A stretch of 64,000 bases of DNA, from the NCBI RefSeq assembly GCF_037392515.1, contig NC_090287.1:7485501-7549500 (forward strand), in the 5' to 3' direction. The translations under genes were made by a program, and so were the position numbers. The DNA comes from Haliotis asinina. Lineage: Eukaryota > Mollusca > Gastropoda > Lepetellida > Haliotidae. Position 1 is the stretch's first letter. The number at the start of each line of letters is the position of its first letter. Positions 13,201-25,200 of this stretch are shown one piece after another. The notes under the pieces are model-generated. The model did no database searches. It had not been told where the DNA came from and saw only the letters and a program-made list of their open reading frames with translations.

Positions 13201-16200
13201 TAAAAATATTCAAAGGGTTACAACCGTTATAGGAAGTCTTAATGGACATAAAAATGCTTATAAGTACCTCAAAGAGGACCTCTTCTGAAAAAGAATGACC
13301 TTCAGTGTTGAACAAGTATATTGTTTGCAACACAGTTTGCTAAAAAAACCATCTTGGAAATAACTTTTCTAAGCATTAAACAAACACTGTTTCAGTCCTA
13401 ATGGCAGAAGGTTTAAAAGCATAAGTATTGGCTCACCCTGCTTTCGTTTGTCTCTCTCTTCCTCGGACAGGATTAAGGGGAATCCTCCAGACCGGAAAAA
13501 CAATGTCTTGCCCATCCTCTCCAGCATGATGCGCACTGTGGATGAGATGGAAACATATATACTTACACTGTCTTACAAACATCACTGTATGATACTTACC
13601 TTCACATTCTATGTATCTATACACAGGCCACTCCAAAAGTTGATGTGAAAATAATTAAGCACTGCAATCTGATCGGTTGAAAAATGTTGTTTTAGCAGGA
13701 TTAGAATTTAGGAATCTACAATTTGACCTCCACTCACGGGTCAGTTGCAAGACAGACTTGGGACAAACAAGGGAGATAACTCTGTGAGGCATGGCCATGT
13801 TGTACTGTGGTTTGTCCACTATTCTCATAGAGTGATATCAGCTAAATACAAGTAACTGTTCAACAGTAACACAATCTGTGTTTCGATGCAGTGATGACAA
13901 ATGGATGCTGAGAGAGAACTTTGCATACATATTTGTTGATTAACACTGAACCCACTGCATCCCATCTGTATTGTGGCAACCCGTGAAGGTCCCAGGGTAG
14001 AATAGGCCTTCAGCAACCCATGCTTGCCATAAAAAGTGACTATGCTTGTCGTAAGAGGCGACTAACGGGATCGGGTGGTCAGACTAGCTGACTTGGTTGA
14101 CACGTCATCGGTTCCCAATTACGCAGATCGATGCTCATGTTGTTGATCACTGGATTGTCTGGTCCAGACTTGATTATTTACAGACCGTCGCCATATAGCT
14201 GGAATATTGCTAAGTGCGACGTAAAACTAAACTCGCTCGCTCGCTGTATTGTGGCCTGTCCAGGACCTTAACAAACAAGTGACTGACATCATAAGCAATG
14301 GTTTACACAACTGGGATATAATGACATCCATCAAACAAGTCAATCAATAAGTCTGACCATTAAATTCACTCAGAGCACAAGCTTGTCAAGAACAGGACTG
14401 GGCAACTCAAATCTAATCAGAAATTTGCATGGTATGAAACAGCATCCACAACCATTATGTATTTACCAGATAGGATGACTCTTTATCTGTGTTATGGTGA
14501 ATGAAGGGATTAATGTCAATGCCAGCAAACAACCCATCCACTGAATACACGCCCATCGGTATTCCATGTAAGAGCGAGATCTCCTAAAGTCTTCCAGATC
14601 AGCAAGGCTCTTGTTAGTGTTTGTAAATACTGTAGTATACTGGACAAAATAATTTAGGGATATCAGTATTTTTATGACTGATATTTCATCAGATTGTAAA
14701 TGAATAAATAGATCATTATTCATATTTTCAAAATTACATATATCCCTAACTATTTTTGTCCAGTACATGCTATATGCAATTTGACCACAACACAGGGCAA
14801 GTAACCAGAACCAATAGAAGCAAGTGTTACATCCACTAGGTATTGTCAGGTGTGTACTTCATAAAAGCAGAGACCAGTAATTGCCAGAAGTTGCTTATTT
14901 CCTTGGTAACTTTGGTTCTCTGCTCTGTTGGCCCCCATGGATGACCTGGATACCTATAAGGGAATCCTCCAGGACGGAAAATGAGGGCTGGTAGCAGGAG
15001 CTCACTTTCTTGATGTGTTTCAATAGTCTTTGACTGGAACTACATGGTAACTCTTGAGGTAAGGCAAGACTGAGACCAGCTTAACAATAGACAGTATGTA
15101 CTCCTCATTGTTTTCAGGAAGCTTTAGAAAGAGATGATCAAAAGGAGATCTTAGTTCTTTTAGGACATCCTGCCTAGGCTAAGATCATGACTTTTTGTAA
15201 AGATATTAAAGCCTTACTAACGAAAAAAAAGATTGAAAGATATTAAAGTATTTGGAGCCTGTCAAGCAATTCCTCCAAACAAACCGCTTTCCCTGCCCAC
15301 ACATTTGCCAAAAGTACTCATATATATTAAGTGTCCTACCACAAATGCTGACAGGATTGGGAAAAGCAACAGCAGTCTGATCCCATGATCCCAGCAGATT
15401 TCAAAGCTAAGGTCAGATTATCTGCTTCCATGGATGAGCTGGCTTGTCATCTCATGTGTCTGAGTGTGATGGTGCTACAACTGGCAGGTTACATTAGAAA
15501 AGGCCACTGGACAGTGGTTTTGTTGACTTCTGTCATTCAAGCACATAGTTCTCCACAAAGAATGTGAAAAATCCTGTGGGACAACGTTTATCCTGCAGTC
15601 ATTCCTACCCTAGGAAGCATGTACTCCCGGGTACCATCAACTACTTCCCCTTGCATACATCCCACTATCATCTTCATAGTCCTTGCAGACAATCCTAGCT
15701 GTCAATTGTCTAAGGAATACATATAACAATTGCCTCAAGACATCCACAATCCAGCTTTTCATGAAGCAACCTTTACTAAATCTAATCTTAACTCCCACTC
15801 TTTAACACTGCACTAAGGTTATATTAGAGATTTAAGATCGCCTTACTGCTTTGTGAGAGGAGGCCCTGGTCATAAAACGATTTAACACAAACCCTTCTAA
15901 AACCCAGGTACTGACCATCTTCAGCTTTAAAAGCCAATAACAGCAGCAAAGGAAATGGTCTACATGTCTTTAGGACAGTGGTCTATGAGGATCAGGATTA
16001 AACTGAAAACTCCTATGTCTTGATGATCGATATCTTTGTTTACTAGGAATTCTACTTGAAATGTTACAGGACATAGGGCACGTCTTCAGCATGGGAATGA
16101 CAGCATGGAAAAAGAGTTACGAGGATGAAGCTTAGAGTTACTTTCTCCTGGCTGCTGGGCCTGCAGGGGTGGTCAACAAGATTTTTGTAAACATACTCAA

Positions 16201-19200
16201 AGGATTACAATTGTTGTTGTAGGATTAAACTGAAAACGCCAATGTCTGTATGAAGGTAGAGAGCCTGTGGAGCCAGGAGGCCAGCATCCACATAGGCTTC
16301 AAAGATATTCTTGGTCAGTACGCTTGATTAAATGTAAATGTAAGAAACAGGACACAAGAAGAGACTCTCAGTAAGTTGTGGAGAAGAATGGGAGACAAGG
16401 GTGCAATATGTACATCTTTCACCTTTGCTTGGAATTTGCACATCAGTCATAATTGAGCATCAACATTTTGAGCTTGAACAAAGCATCTAGAACATGAATA
16501 TCACTAACTTTAGCTGCAGTTGCCACAGCAATGTAGGACGATAAGGTTAGGCCTCTGTTGGTTACTGTAGAGGGTGACTCAGATGGTGTAAGATCCATTG
16601 AGATGAAGCGTGGCCTCCAGACAAAAGTTTATCCAGTAAAATGCCAACCTCAGCAGTCTTGGAAAGCTTCTTCACAGAAGACACCACCAAAATAGTATCA
16701 ACAGCTGACCAGTGGGGTGAACATGCAGGTGTTCGCCCTGTTCCAGTGTCTGGAGACCAGGAGACCGACAGAAACACTGGCTGAACAATGTGGTGATGTT
16801 ATGATTGCCATGGCTCTGTGAGCCAATGTGATGGATCTGATGAACATGGGCCACAAATGTTTGAACAGTATCAACAGCTTATTGGTAAGCCAGGCTTACA
16901 CAACACCCAACTTTCTTATGCAGCTTCCAGTCTGTGGTTAACTGTTAACTGTTAACTAATGGAGACATTAGGACAGCCATATGCCAGGAAGCTAGTTACT
17001 CCTGGGAAGTTTGAGATGCAAGAGAATCAACCAGCTGGTTGAACTGAAATGTGAATAGCTGTGGTGAGTACAAATGAGTGTTGATATTTTGTAATGTATG
17101 ATTAAATTTTGGTGCCAATGGCTGATTCTCAGAATCAATGCATAGTGTTTGTTGTTTGGTATCCTACGCCTGTCACTCTAAATTCTGTTTGTTGCCTGCT
17201 AAAAAGCGCTACATGAGTTTTGGAAAGTACATATTTGATGTTACAGATAAATTTTAATAAAATCTAAATATTTCAGATATTAAAATACTTACCTTACCAT
17301 ATGGCTTATGCATATTACCTCAAGCATCGCTTAAAAGAGATCCGACAGTTGTTGATACACCATTCTACCGAATGGCTACCTCATGTATCAACGATTGTAT
17401 AGGAACATGCGTGAACAATCCAAACAGTTCACTTTTACTGAAAACAAATAAGTCCAAAGAAGGCAAGAGTGGGGAGGAAAACATCCAACGTTGGGTGGGC
17501 ATAACCTCCCTACGGTAAGGTAAGTATTTAAATATCTAAAATATTTAGATTTTAATAATTTTTTAACTTACCTTACCATAGGGCTTATGCATATAAATTC
17601 GACAGACAGGATGGTGGTTTCAGGCTTCGGAAGGCCAACCTAATAGGAACCAAACGAGTCTGAAGAAAATCAAGACCGAGGAAACTAGCTGAAGCTTGGA
17701 GAAACTGGTAACTAGAACAAGAGACTGACAGTAATCCTCAGTCAAGTCAAATTCCGAAAGAAATCAGCAAATAAACAAATTTCACCAAAAATATCCACTT
17801 CCTTTAAAACCAAGGTAAGAAACCATAATTACCTAATAGGTGGAAGGTTGGGTGAGTTGTTGGGCCTCCACCAACGGGCCGAAAGATTGAAAACCCTCCA
17901 CATCTGCAACTGCTAAATCCCGAAAATAGTGGCTTGCAAACACCGTGGAGGAACACCAAAAACATCCCTCCATAATTGATGGTACAGAGCAATTTCTGTG
18001 CAGAGCCATGGTGGATGCTAAGGCATGAATCTCATGCGGGTTGTTGGCTGATGGGTGCGGTAAGTGTTTCACATCGCAGACTGCCAAAAAAGTCGCCCGT
18101 AACCATAAAGCCACAGTATTTCTGGACACCTCTCCTTTCATCGATGAGGAAAACAGGATGAAAAGTCTTTTATGAGACCATCTTCTCAATGCTGACTTGG
18201 AGATGTATAATTTCAATACCCTCACTGGACAAGGGCATAAGGAGGGCCATGGAGATGGTCTAAAACAACATTCAAATCCCTGGCAACAGGACGAAACCTC
18301 ACCTTCTGACCCTCCAACTTAAATGCCTTCAACATGGCAAGGAGTTCCGGCACCTTGGACACCTGCCAGTCACACTTGACTGTTAAGACGGAATTAAGAG
18401 CCGATAAGTACGTCACAATGGTACTGCCTCAAAGATGTTTGGACCTTCTCAAGTAGAGAAAAATTTCTGCCAGAAACTGAGGAGATACTGTTAAAGGATT
18501 CTGATTTCTGAGTGTACAAAACTTCTCAAAAGATGTCCACTTGTTATCATAAAGAGATCTAGTAGATAACTGGTGCGCGCCGCCCGAGTAGAGTAGCCCT
18601 TACCTCTGAAGGCTTTCTGCAGATGTTCCAAACATGTAGAAGAAACCTAGCCAGATCAGGATGCGGATGATAACTGTGCAGATGACATAGTAGCTGCGGC
18701 CAATCTGGTAGCGGTAGCGGGTCCCAGTCAGCGAGATGGTGCAAGTCGGGGAACACATTCTGGCCGGCCACGAGGACGCGACCAAAAGCAGATGAATCAG
18801 CCGGGTCTGCTTGATCTTGGCCACCACCCCTGGTAGAAGAACTGGTGGGGGAATGCATGCTTGTCCAGCCCTTCCCACGACATGGACATGGCGTCGATCG
18901 TCCAGGCCTGTGGATCCCATATGGGAGATGCGTACAAGGGAAGCTGACTGTTGAGACTTGAGTGACTGGTGTTGTTGACACAACAGACGAAAAGCCTCCA
19001 CGTGCAGCGTCCACTCTGTTGGCGATGGTCTGCCTGGTCTGGGGAGGGCGTTTGCCAGTACATTCCTGCAACCTGGGATATGGCGAACTTAAACTCGAAT
19101 GTTGCCGTCGTCGAGAATGTTGGCCAGCTGAAACATCTGGTCCAACAGCTGCTGGGATATTGTATTGCCTTGATTTTGAAACGCCCAGACGACCGTGGAG

Positions 19201-22200
19201 TTGTCAGACGCTATGAGAAGGTACATGTTCCGCAAAATCGACATTCAATGCTTAACAGTGAGAATCACCGCTTGAAACTCCAGACTGTTGATGTGCCACC
19301 TGCGTTTGGCGTCGGACCATAGCCCCGAGACCGTCTGACCGTTGAGGTGAGCATCCCAACCTTGAATGGAGGCGTCGACAAAAAGTGGTCATGATACAAG
19401 TCTGTCAAGGAGACGCTGACGCAAACGTTTGACTCTCAAGTCCACCATCAAAGATACTGGTGAAGATGGTCCGGTAGAGGGAACCTGACACGCAGATTGT
19501 CGGCCTGCATGTGAGGGACTAGAAAGTGCTACAACGGTCGAAGCATCAGATCCTCAGCGGATGTGAGAAGGCCTAGCAGGGACTGCCACTCCCTGAGGGT
19601 CATTGGCTGACAAAGTTATCTTTTCCCGGTGGGATTCTGCTGGTGGGATTCTGACAAGGTTGGAGTGTGTAAGGAATAGGCCTCTGATGAAAGTCAACTC
19701 CTGGGATGGTTCCATTTTGGATTTCTCACTGCTTACAATCCACCCCAGTTGCTCGAAGAGACAAGTGGCAAACGGCAACTGTTTGCGTAGCCAATGAGGA
19801 TTGAGATGATTTAGGAGACAGTCGTCTATGTATGGGTCGAAATCCACATTCCGGAAATGGAGAAACTGGGTGATAGGCGTTGTGATACGGGTGAATAGCC
19901 ATGGGGCCGTAGAAATGCCAAACAGGGGTACCTTCCATTGGTAGTGATGGTTGTTGAATACAAAGCGCAGGAACTTCCTGAGTGGCCGGTAAATTGGAAC
20001 GTGTAGATAGGCGTCCTGTAGGTCTAAACTGGCTGGCCAAGACCTGGGGCCGAGCTTGGCATGAAGTTGTCCCAAGGAGACCCTGTGGAAGTGCAGCGGG
20101 TCCTGAAGGTACAGCCTGTTGAATGTTGCCATGTTGTGAATCATTCGCATTTTCCCAGAAACCTTCTTGGGCACGAGGAAGATGGGTGAGTAGAACCCCG
20201 GGGACTGCTGGGGCTCTCACACTGTCTCTAGAGCATGAGTGTCTAATAGGGTCTGAATGCTGTCGTGTAAGAGCACACTTTGGACTGGAGAGTATACGCG
20301 TGACTGTGGCATTGTTGTCAGAGGCAGCGACACAGTAATGGGAAGCTTGTAACTGGTCCGAAGTATGTTGGTGATGACATTCAGTAGAATGGCGTATCAA
20401 TGACTGTCTGATCTAAGTGATGCTTGAGGCAATATGCATAAGCCCTATGGTAAGGTAAGTTAAAAATTTGAATTTATACATTATTACTAGCACTTTGAAA
20501 GCTGAGAGATTCTGACTTACATCAACATTCCAGTGAAGAAGTACAGTGCCGAAGAACTGGAGAAGGGTTGACAAGAGGTGTCAGTCAAGGAGGATGAACC
20601 AGCATGTATTCCCCATGTAAACAACACCGCAGAGATGAGCAAAAGACATTCTGCATTCTGGATCACTCATTCATACACCCACCACTCCATATATACATCA
20701 GTCCAAAAATCTCCACCCCCCTATCCTAATGGTCCATCAGCCAAGAGATTCTCCATTACCCTAATGGTCCATCAGCCAAGAGATTCTCCACCAATACCCT
20801 AATGGTGAATCAGCCAAGAGATTCTCCACCCACCACCCTTATGGTCCATCAGCCATGAGATTCTCCACCCATCACCCTAATGGTCCATCAGCCAAGAGAT
20901 TCTCCACCCATCACCCTAATGGTCCATCAGCCAAGAGATTCTCCACCCACCACCCTAATGGTCCATCAGCCAAGAGATTCTCCACCCACTACTGTACTGC
21001 TCCATAAGTTAGGGGTAAAACAGGGTATGCTCTTACTACCATACACTACGTATTGCAGTACAAGGCCTTCAGTCTGGTATGTTTCAGTCCACTATACGAC
21101 CATAATGCAGAAAAGCAAAGAAATGGACAGCTTTTGACAAAATGATTCCATTTCTAGACATTATATTTTCGAAAAGGCTTAAAAGGTAAAAAAATGATGG
21201 TATGAAAACTAAAAGTACCAATTTTCTTTGTCTGCATTAAGATCATGGTATACTAAATGTAAAATAGCAAGGCACACTGTTTCACCCCTACCTTCAGTCC
21301 ACATATTCCCAACAAACCCCTCTACCAACCTCAGACCTACCTTTCTCTATTGTTTCTGGCGAGGTATGTTTGCCAGCAGTGATCTCCACTTCAGGGATAT
21401 AGTATACGGGAAACAGGAAGCGAAGCCCTATAGTCCTCTGAGAAACAGTATAACAGTGAGTTATATTCTGTTCCAATACACTTGGAAAATTCTTTGATAA
21501 TACAATTAAATTATTATTTCACAGAATATACATGTATTAGTGTTACAGCACCACTCAGGACAAAGTTCAGATTTACTTGACTTGGGTTGAGACTCAAAAT
21601 GGGCATGTCATTGCCATGTCAATCCTTTCTGTTTGAGTTCCACTCTCAGGTTTGTGATGCCATACTTACTATCAATACAGTCTACTTTGTGTTATCATAA
21701 AATGTAGTTCATTACTTCCATGGATCCATTACAACTTGGATGCTGTGGATCAGTAACAACATGACTGGAACCAGAATAAAAAAACATGTTGTATCACACA
21801 CACAGTGGAAATTCTCTAAACCAGCATTCATTGGGATTGGCAAACAATGCCGGTATAGAGGGAGTGCTGGTTTAGAGAACGTTTCCTTTTTCAACCTGAG
21901 AATGATCCTCAGTGTGCAATAAATACGACTGAACGACATATCATTACCCTTTTTGAGTAGGCTGAGAGACTGCAGCAATATCTTTCATTAGCAGAAATTT
22001 CTGTTCAAGAGTTAATTCCAATCTAGCTCACTTGACAGATCTAGCCATCTTGACATGGTGAATGCTTGACAAATTGTGACATGACAACAGATCTATAATA
22101 CAAGTGACATGTGTCATTTATCAATTTTCATAATCCTTCTCCATACTCCTTTTATCGGGTAACATCAATGAGCATAATGCTGATGTAATCACAACAGGAG

Positions 22201-25200
22201 AGCCGAGATATCAAATGCTGGTTTAGAGAGTGTTAATTACTGTGCAAACAGTGAGTTGGGCCGTCTTTGTTGTGCCGAATTACAGAATAGACTGATGCCG
22301 GATTAGAGGGCATGTAAATGATCATAAATTGACTAGCTTCTGCCGGGACCAATTCTAGTGCAGATATTGAGAGCATGTCTGATTGGAGTGCTGCTGGTTT
22401 ACAGGGCTTCCACTGTATAGTATGATTATAACGCAACAAATTCACCGGTACCTCCTTGTTAACAGTCCTCTCTGAGATGTCTGTGACATTGAGGCAGAGT
22501 GTGTTGGTGGAGATGATGGCACCAGGCTTACAAAGATGTGATATACCTGTAACCATGGCAACAGATTAATCATCAGGTTGAACCAAACAGAACACAGAAC
22601 ATAAATAGCACACAGGTGTATTTGCACATAACATGGGATTAATCCTACAGAATGTTTAATCTGTGGATTAAGTTAACTCACGTTCAAATAGATCCTGCTT
22701 AATATTCAGGTTTTCCTTCACAACCTCAAAGATAACTTCTGCATCACTGACGGTCTCCTCCAGCCGACTCATGCACAATATCTGGCCCTGGAACACATCA
22801 AGGACCTCCAGTAAGATATGTAATATTTTATACTTCCCATCTGCACTGTCTTCATATCAAGGAGCGAGTGCTTGTCTGCCTTCAAACGTGCAAGTTATTT
22901 AATGCTGTACACAGTAATATTCCACCTGTATGGAGAAAACCAGTAACTAATCAGCTCTGGATCATACAAACCAGTGATTAATTGCACACACATAGACCCA
23001 CATGCCATCGACCAGTTCACCAAACCTGACATACAAGCCATTAAGTCACCTCACATTAGGAGCTTAAGTTGTTACATGTAGTCTAAATGGGTCATCATGT
23101 TATAACTTAAATGTTGTTAGCCCTCATTGGTTTCACTTGTTATCTTGACCAGATCTACATCCATAAGAGGTCTCCCTCCCTAGTAAAAAAAAAATTCAGG
23201 TTCCTGAAATTGAAAAGCGTGTTTCCACTAAAGAATCAAAGTATTTTTCCACCAATGAATTGGATATAATAGGATACAGTCTGATTAATTCATTAAAATA
23301 ATTAATCAATAAGCTGCAGTATAATCACTGCAATAATTCATGAATAATTAATTCAGTTTCTAAATGTCAACAGTGTTCCATTGATATCATTGTGAATTAT
23401 GAAAGAAAAATGAATTATAAATTTCTTCATAATTTGGAATTATGAATTATGAAATTATGTCAAAATTATACATTTATTATTTTAATCAATCTTATTAAAT
23501 TTAGCTTAAAATAATTCATTGATAAGTCACTAGTTTCCCACTATTCAGTTCTTATTTGCTTTCTTCAACACCGTGTTGAAGCTATGTGACTGAGGTTTGT
23601 CAATATTTCTCATGAAATTACAGTCAAGTTGGTCTGGTTTACATCGCTTCTATCAATATTCCCACAACAAAATGGGACCCATCTCGTGAATCAAACCCAA
23701 GCCTTAGAGGAAACAAATTAATTACTAGGCTTACTAGACTGTCACTTCATCGTTGAAACAATTTACTGAAAAACAAGGATAAGTCGAATGTGTTTACATG
23801 AAGTAGGCGGTTCACAGCAATAAGCAAGCCCATTTGTTTGTGAATGGGAGAGCAGGTTGTGAAAATGCAGTGCATGATGATGACATTGATTCCACACATA
23901 GCTGCACATGCCATGCTCATGAAGTCTACTCTCACGTGGTCAGTGTAGCCACTAGACTTGTGGACAACCTGCTTTCCCTTCGTTCACAATGGCGTGCTCC
24001 AGAGGTCTGCACTGACATATACCAATATGAGTCAATTGTCAGGTCAGTCCTCAACTTATCCTTGTTTGCCAGCAGTTAGACCAGTGCAGTCATGCTTTAT
24101 ACAGACAGAGAAGCCATATTACTGGTAAAGATAGCAGGAGTTGCAAGAACAGGTTTACACCAGGTAAAGTATTAGTGTCTAGGACTGAACCCAACTTTGA
24201 ACAGAATATCAGATATATCACTAGATGATGAAAAATGTCAGAACAGATAAAGGTCTTTGATGAAACCCACAAATACAGGTTCAACAAACCTAGAAACAGT
24301 ATGACAGCAAGTCTGGGATTTGAACTCAGGCTTAAGAAAGGTAATCTCAATCTTTCATAATTCTAAATGAATCATCCACTGAACACTGTTGTACTTTAGA
24401 AACTTAATAAATTTGTAAACAAGCATTGCCCATTTGCCAAAGTATCAGAACAATATCAACATAAAGCAAACATACAAAAAGTTGACGTTTCCTTCATGTC
24501 ATACATTGCAAACAGATAGAAAAGACATATTAATCCTACTAATAATAATGGATAGCATTTATATAGCGCTAATCTTCGAAAGGACTCTTTGCGCATATCT
24601 CTCACAAAAATTGGATGGAAAAGTACACATTAAGGGAAAGCCTGTTAAATTAGAATGTTTTTAAACCAGTCTTGAATGAACTTAGAGAAGGGGAATTGCA
24701 CAGTTCATTTGGAAGAGCACTCAAGACTGAGGGCGCACTGTATTTGAAAGAGGGCTTTCCTGATGACTTTAAGTTGTATTTTGGGACTTTTAACAGTTTC
24801 TCACTGGAAGAATGAAGAGTTCGTGTAGCCTTGTATGTAGAAAGTTCTCTGGACAGATATGGCGGTAATGAACCATCTAAATGGCGAAACACAAGTGTTG
24901 CAATCTTGTATTTGCATCGAAATGCGATAGGCAGCCAATGCAGATGCTGCAGCATGGGAGTTACATGATCATGCTTCCTTCTCTTCATCACGAGACGAGC
25001 TGCACCGTGCTGTATTCGTTTGAGTCGAGCGAGAGGAGACCAAAGAAAACTGAATTGCAAAAGTCCAACCTTGAAGTGATAAAGCAACTTACAAGACTGG
25101 TTGCTGCATCTTCAGTGAGATATGGTCTAATGAAAGCAAGTTGGCGCATCTCAAGGAAGCAAGCACGTGATACACTGGTGATGTGGTTGTGGAGAGTTAG

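Larger units (their letters stand above)
10246..13436 (-). other. Introns 6 and 7 of the Rossmann-RING gene (exon 7 lies inside)
   Basis: Intron 7 (10773-10246) shows nothing notable. Intron 6 (13436-10873) carries a SINE fragment near 11066, a degraded retroelement-like stretch at about 12.1-12.8 kb and one arm of a dispersed direct repeat at 13.03 kb. Confidence 0.7.

Noticed and set aside
18962-19322. Open stretches on + across the DIRS-type element
   Set aside because: They are antisense to the recognisable RNase H region and have no features of their own.
20711-20992. Repeat array considered as CRISPR
   Set aside because: Units abut without unique spacers and the genome is eukaryotic; it is a minisatellite.
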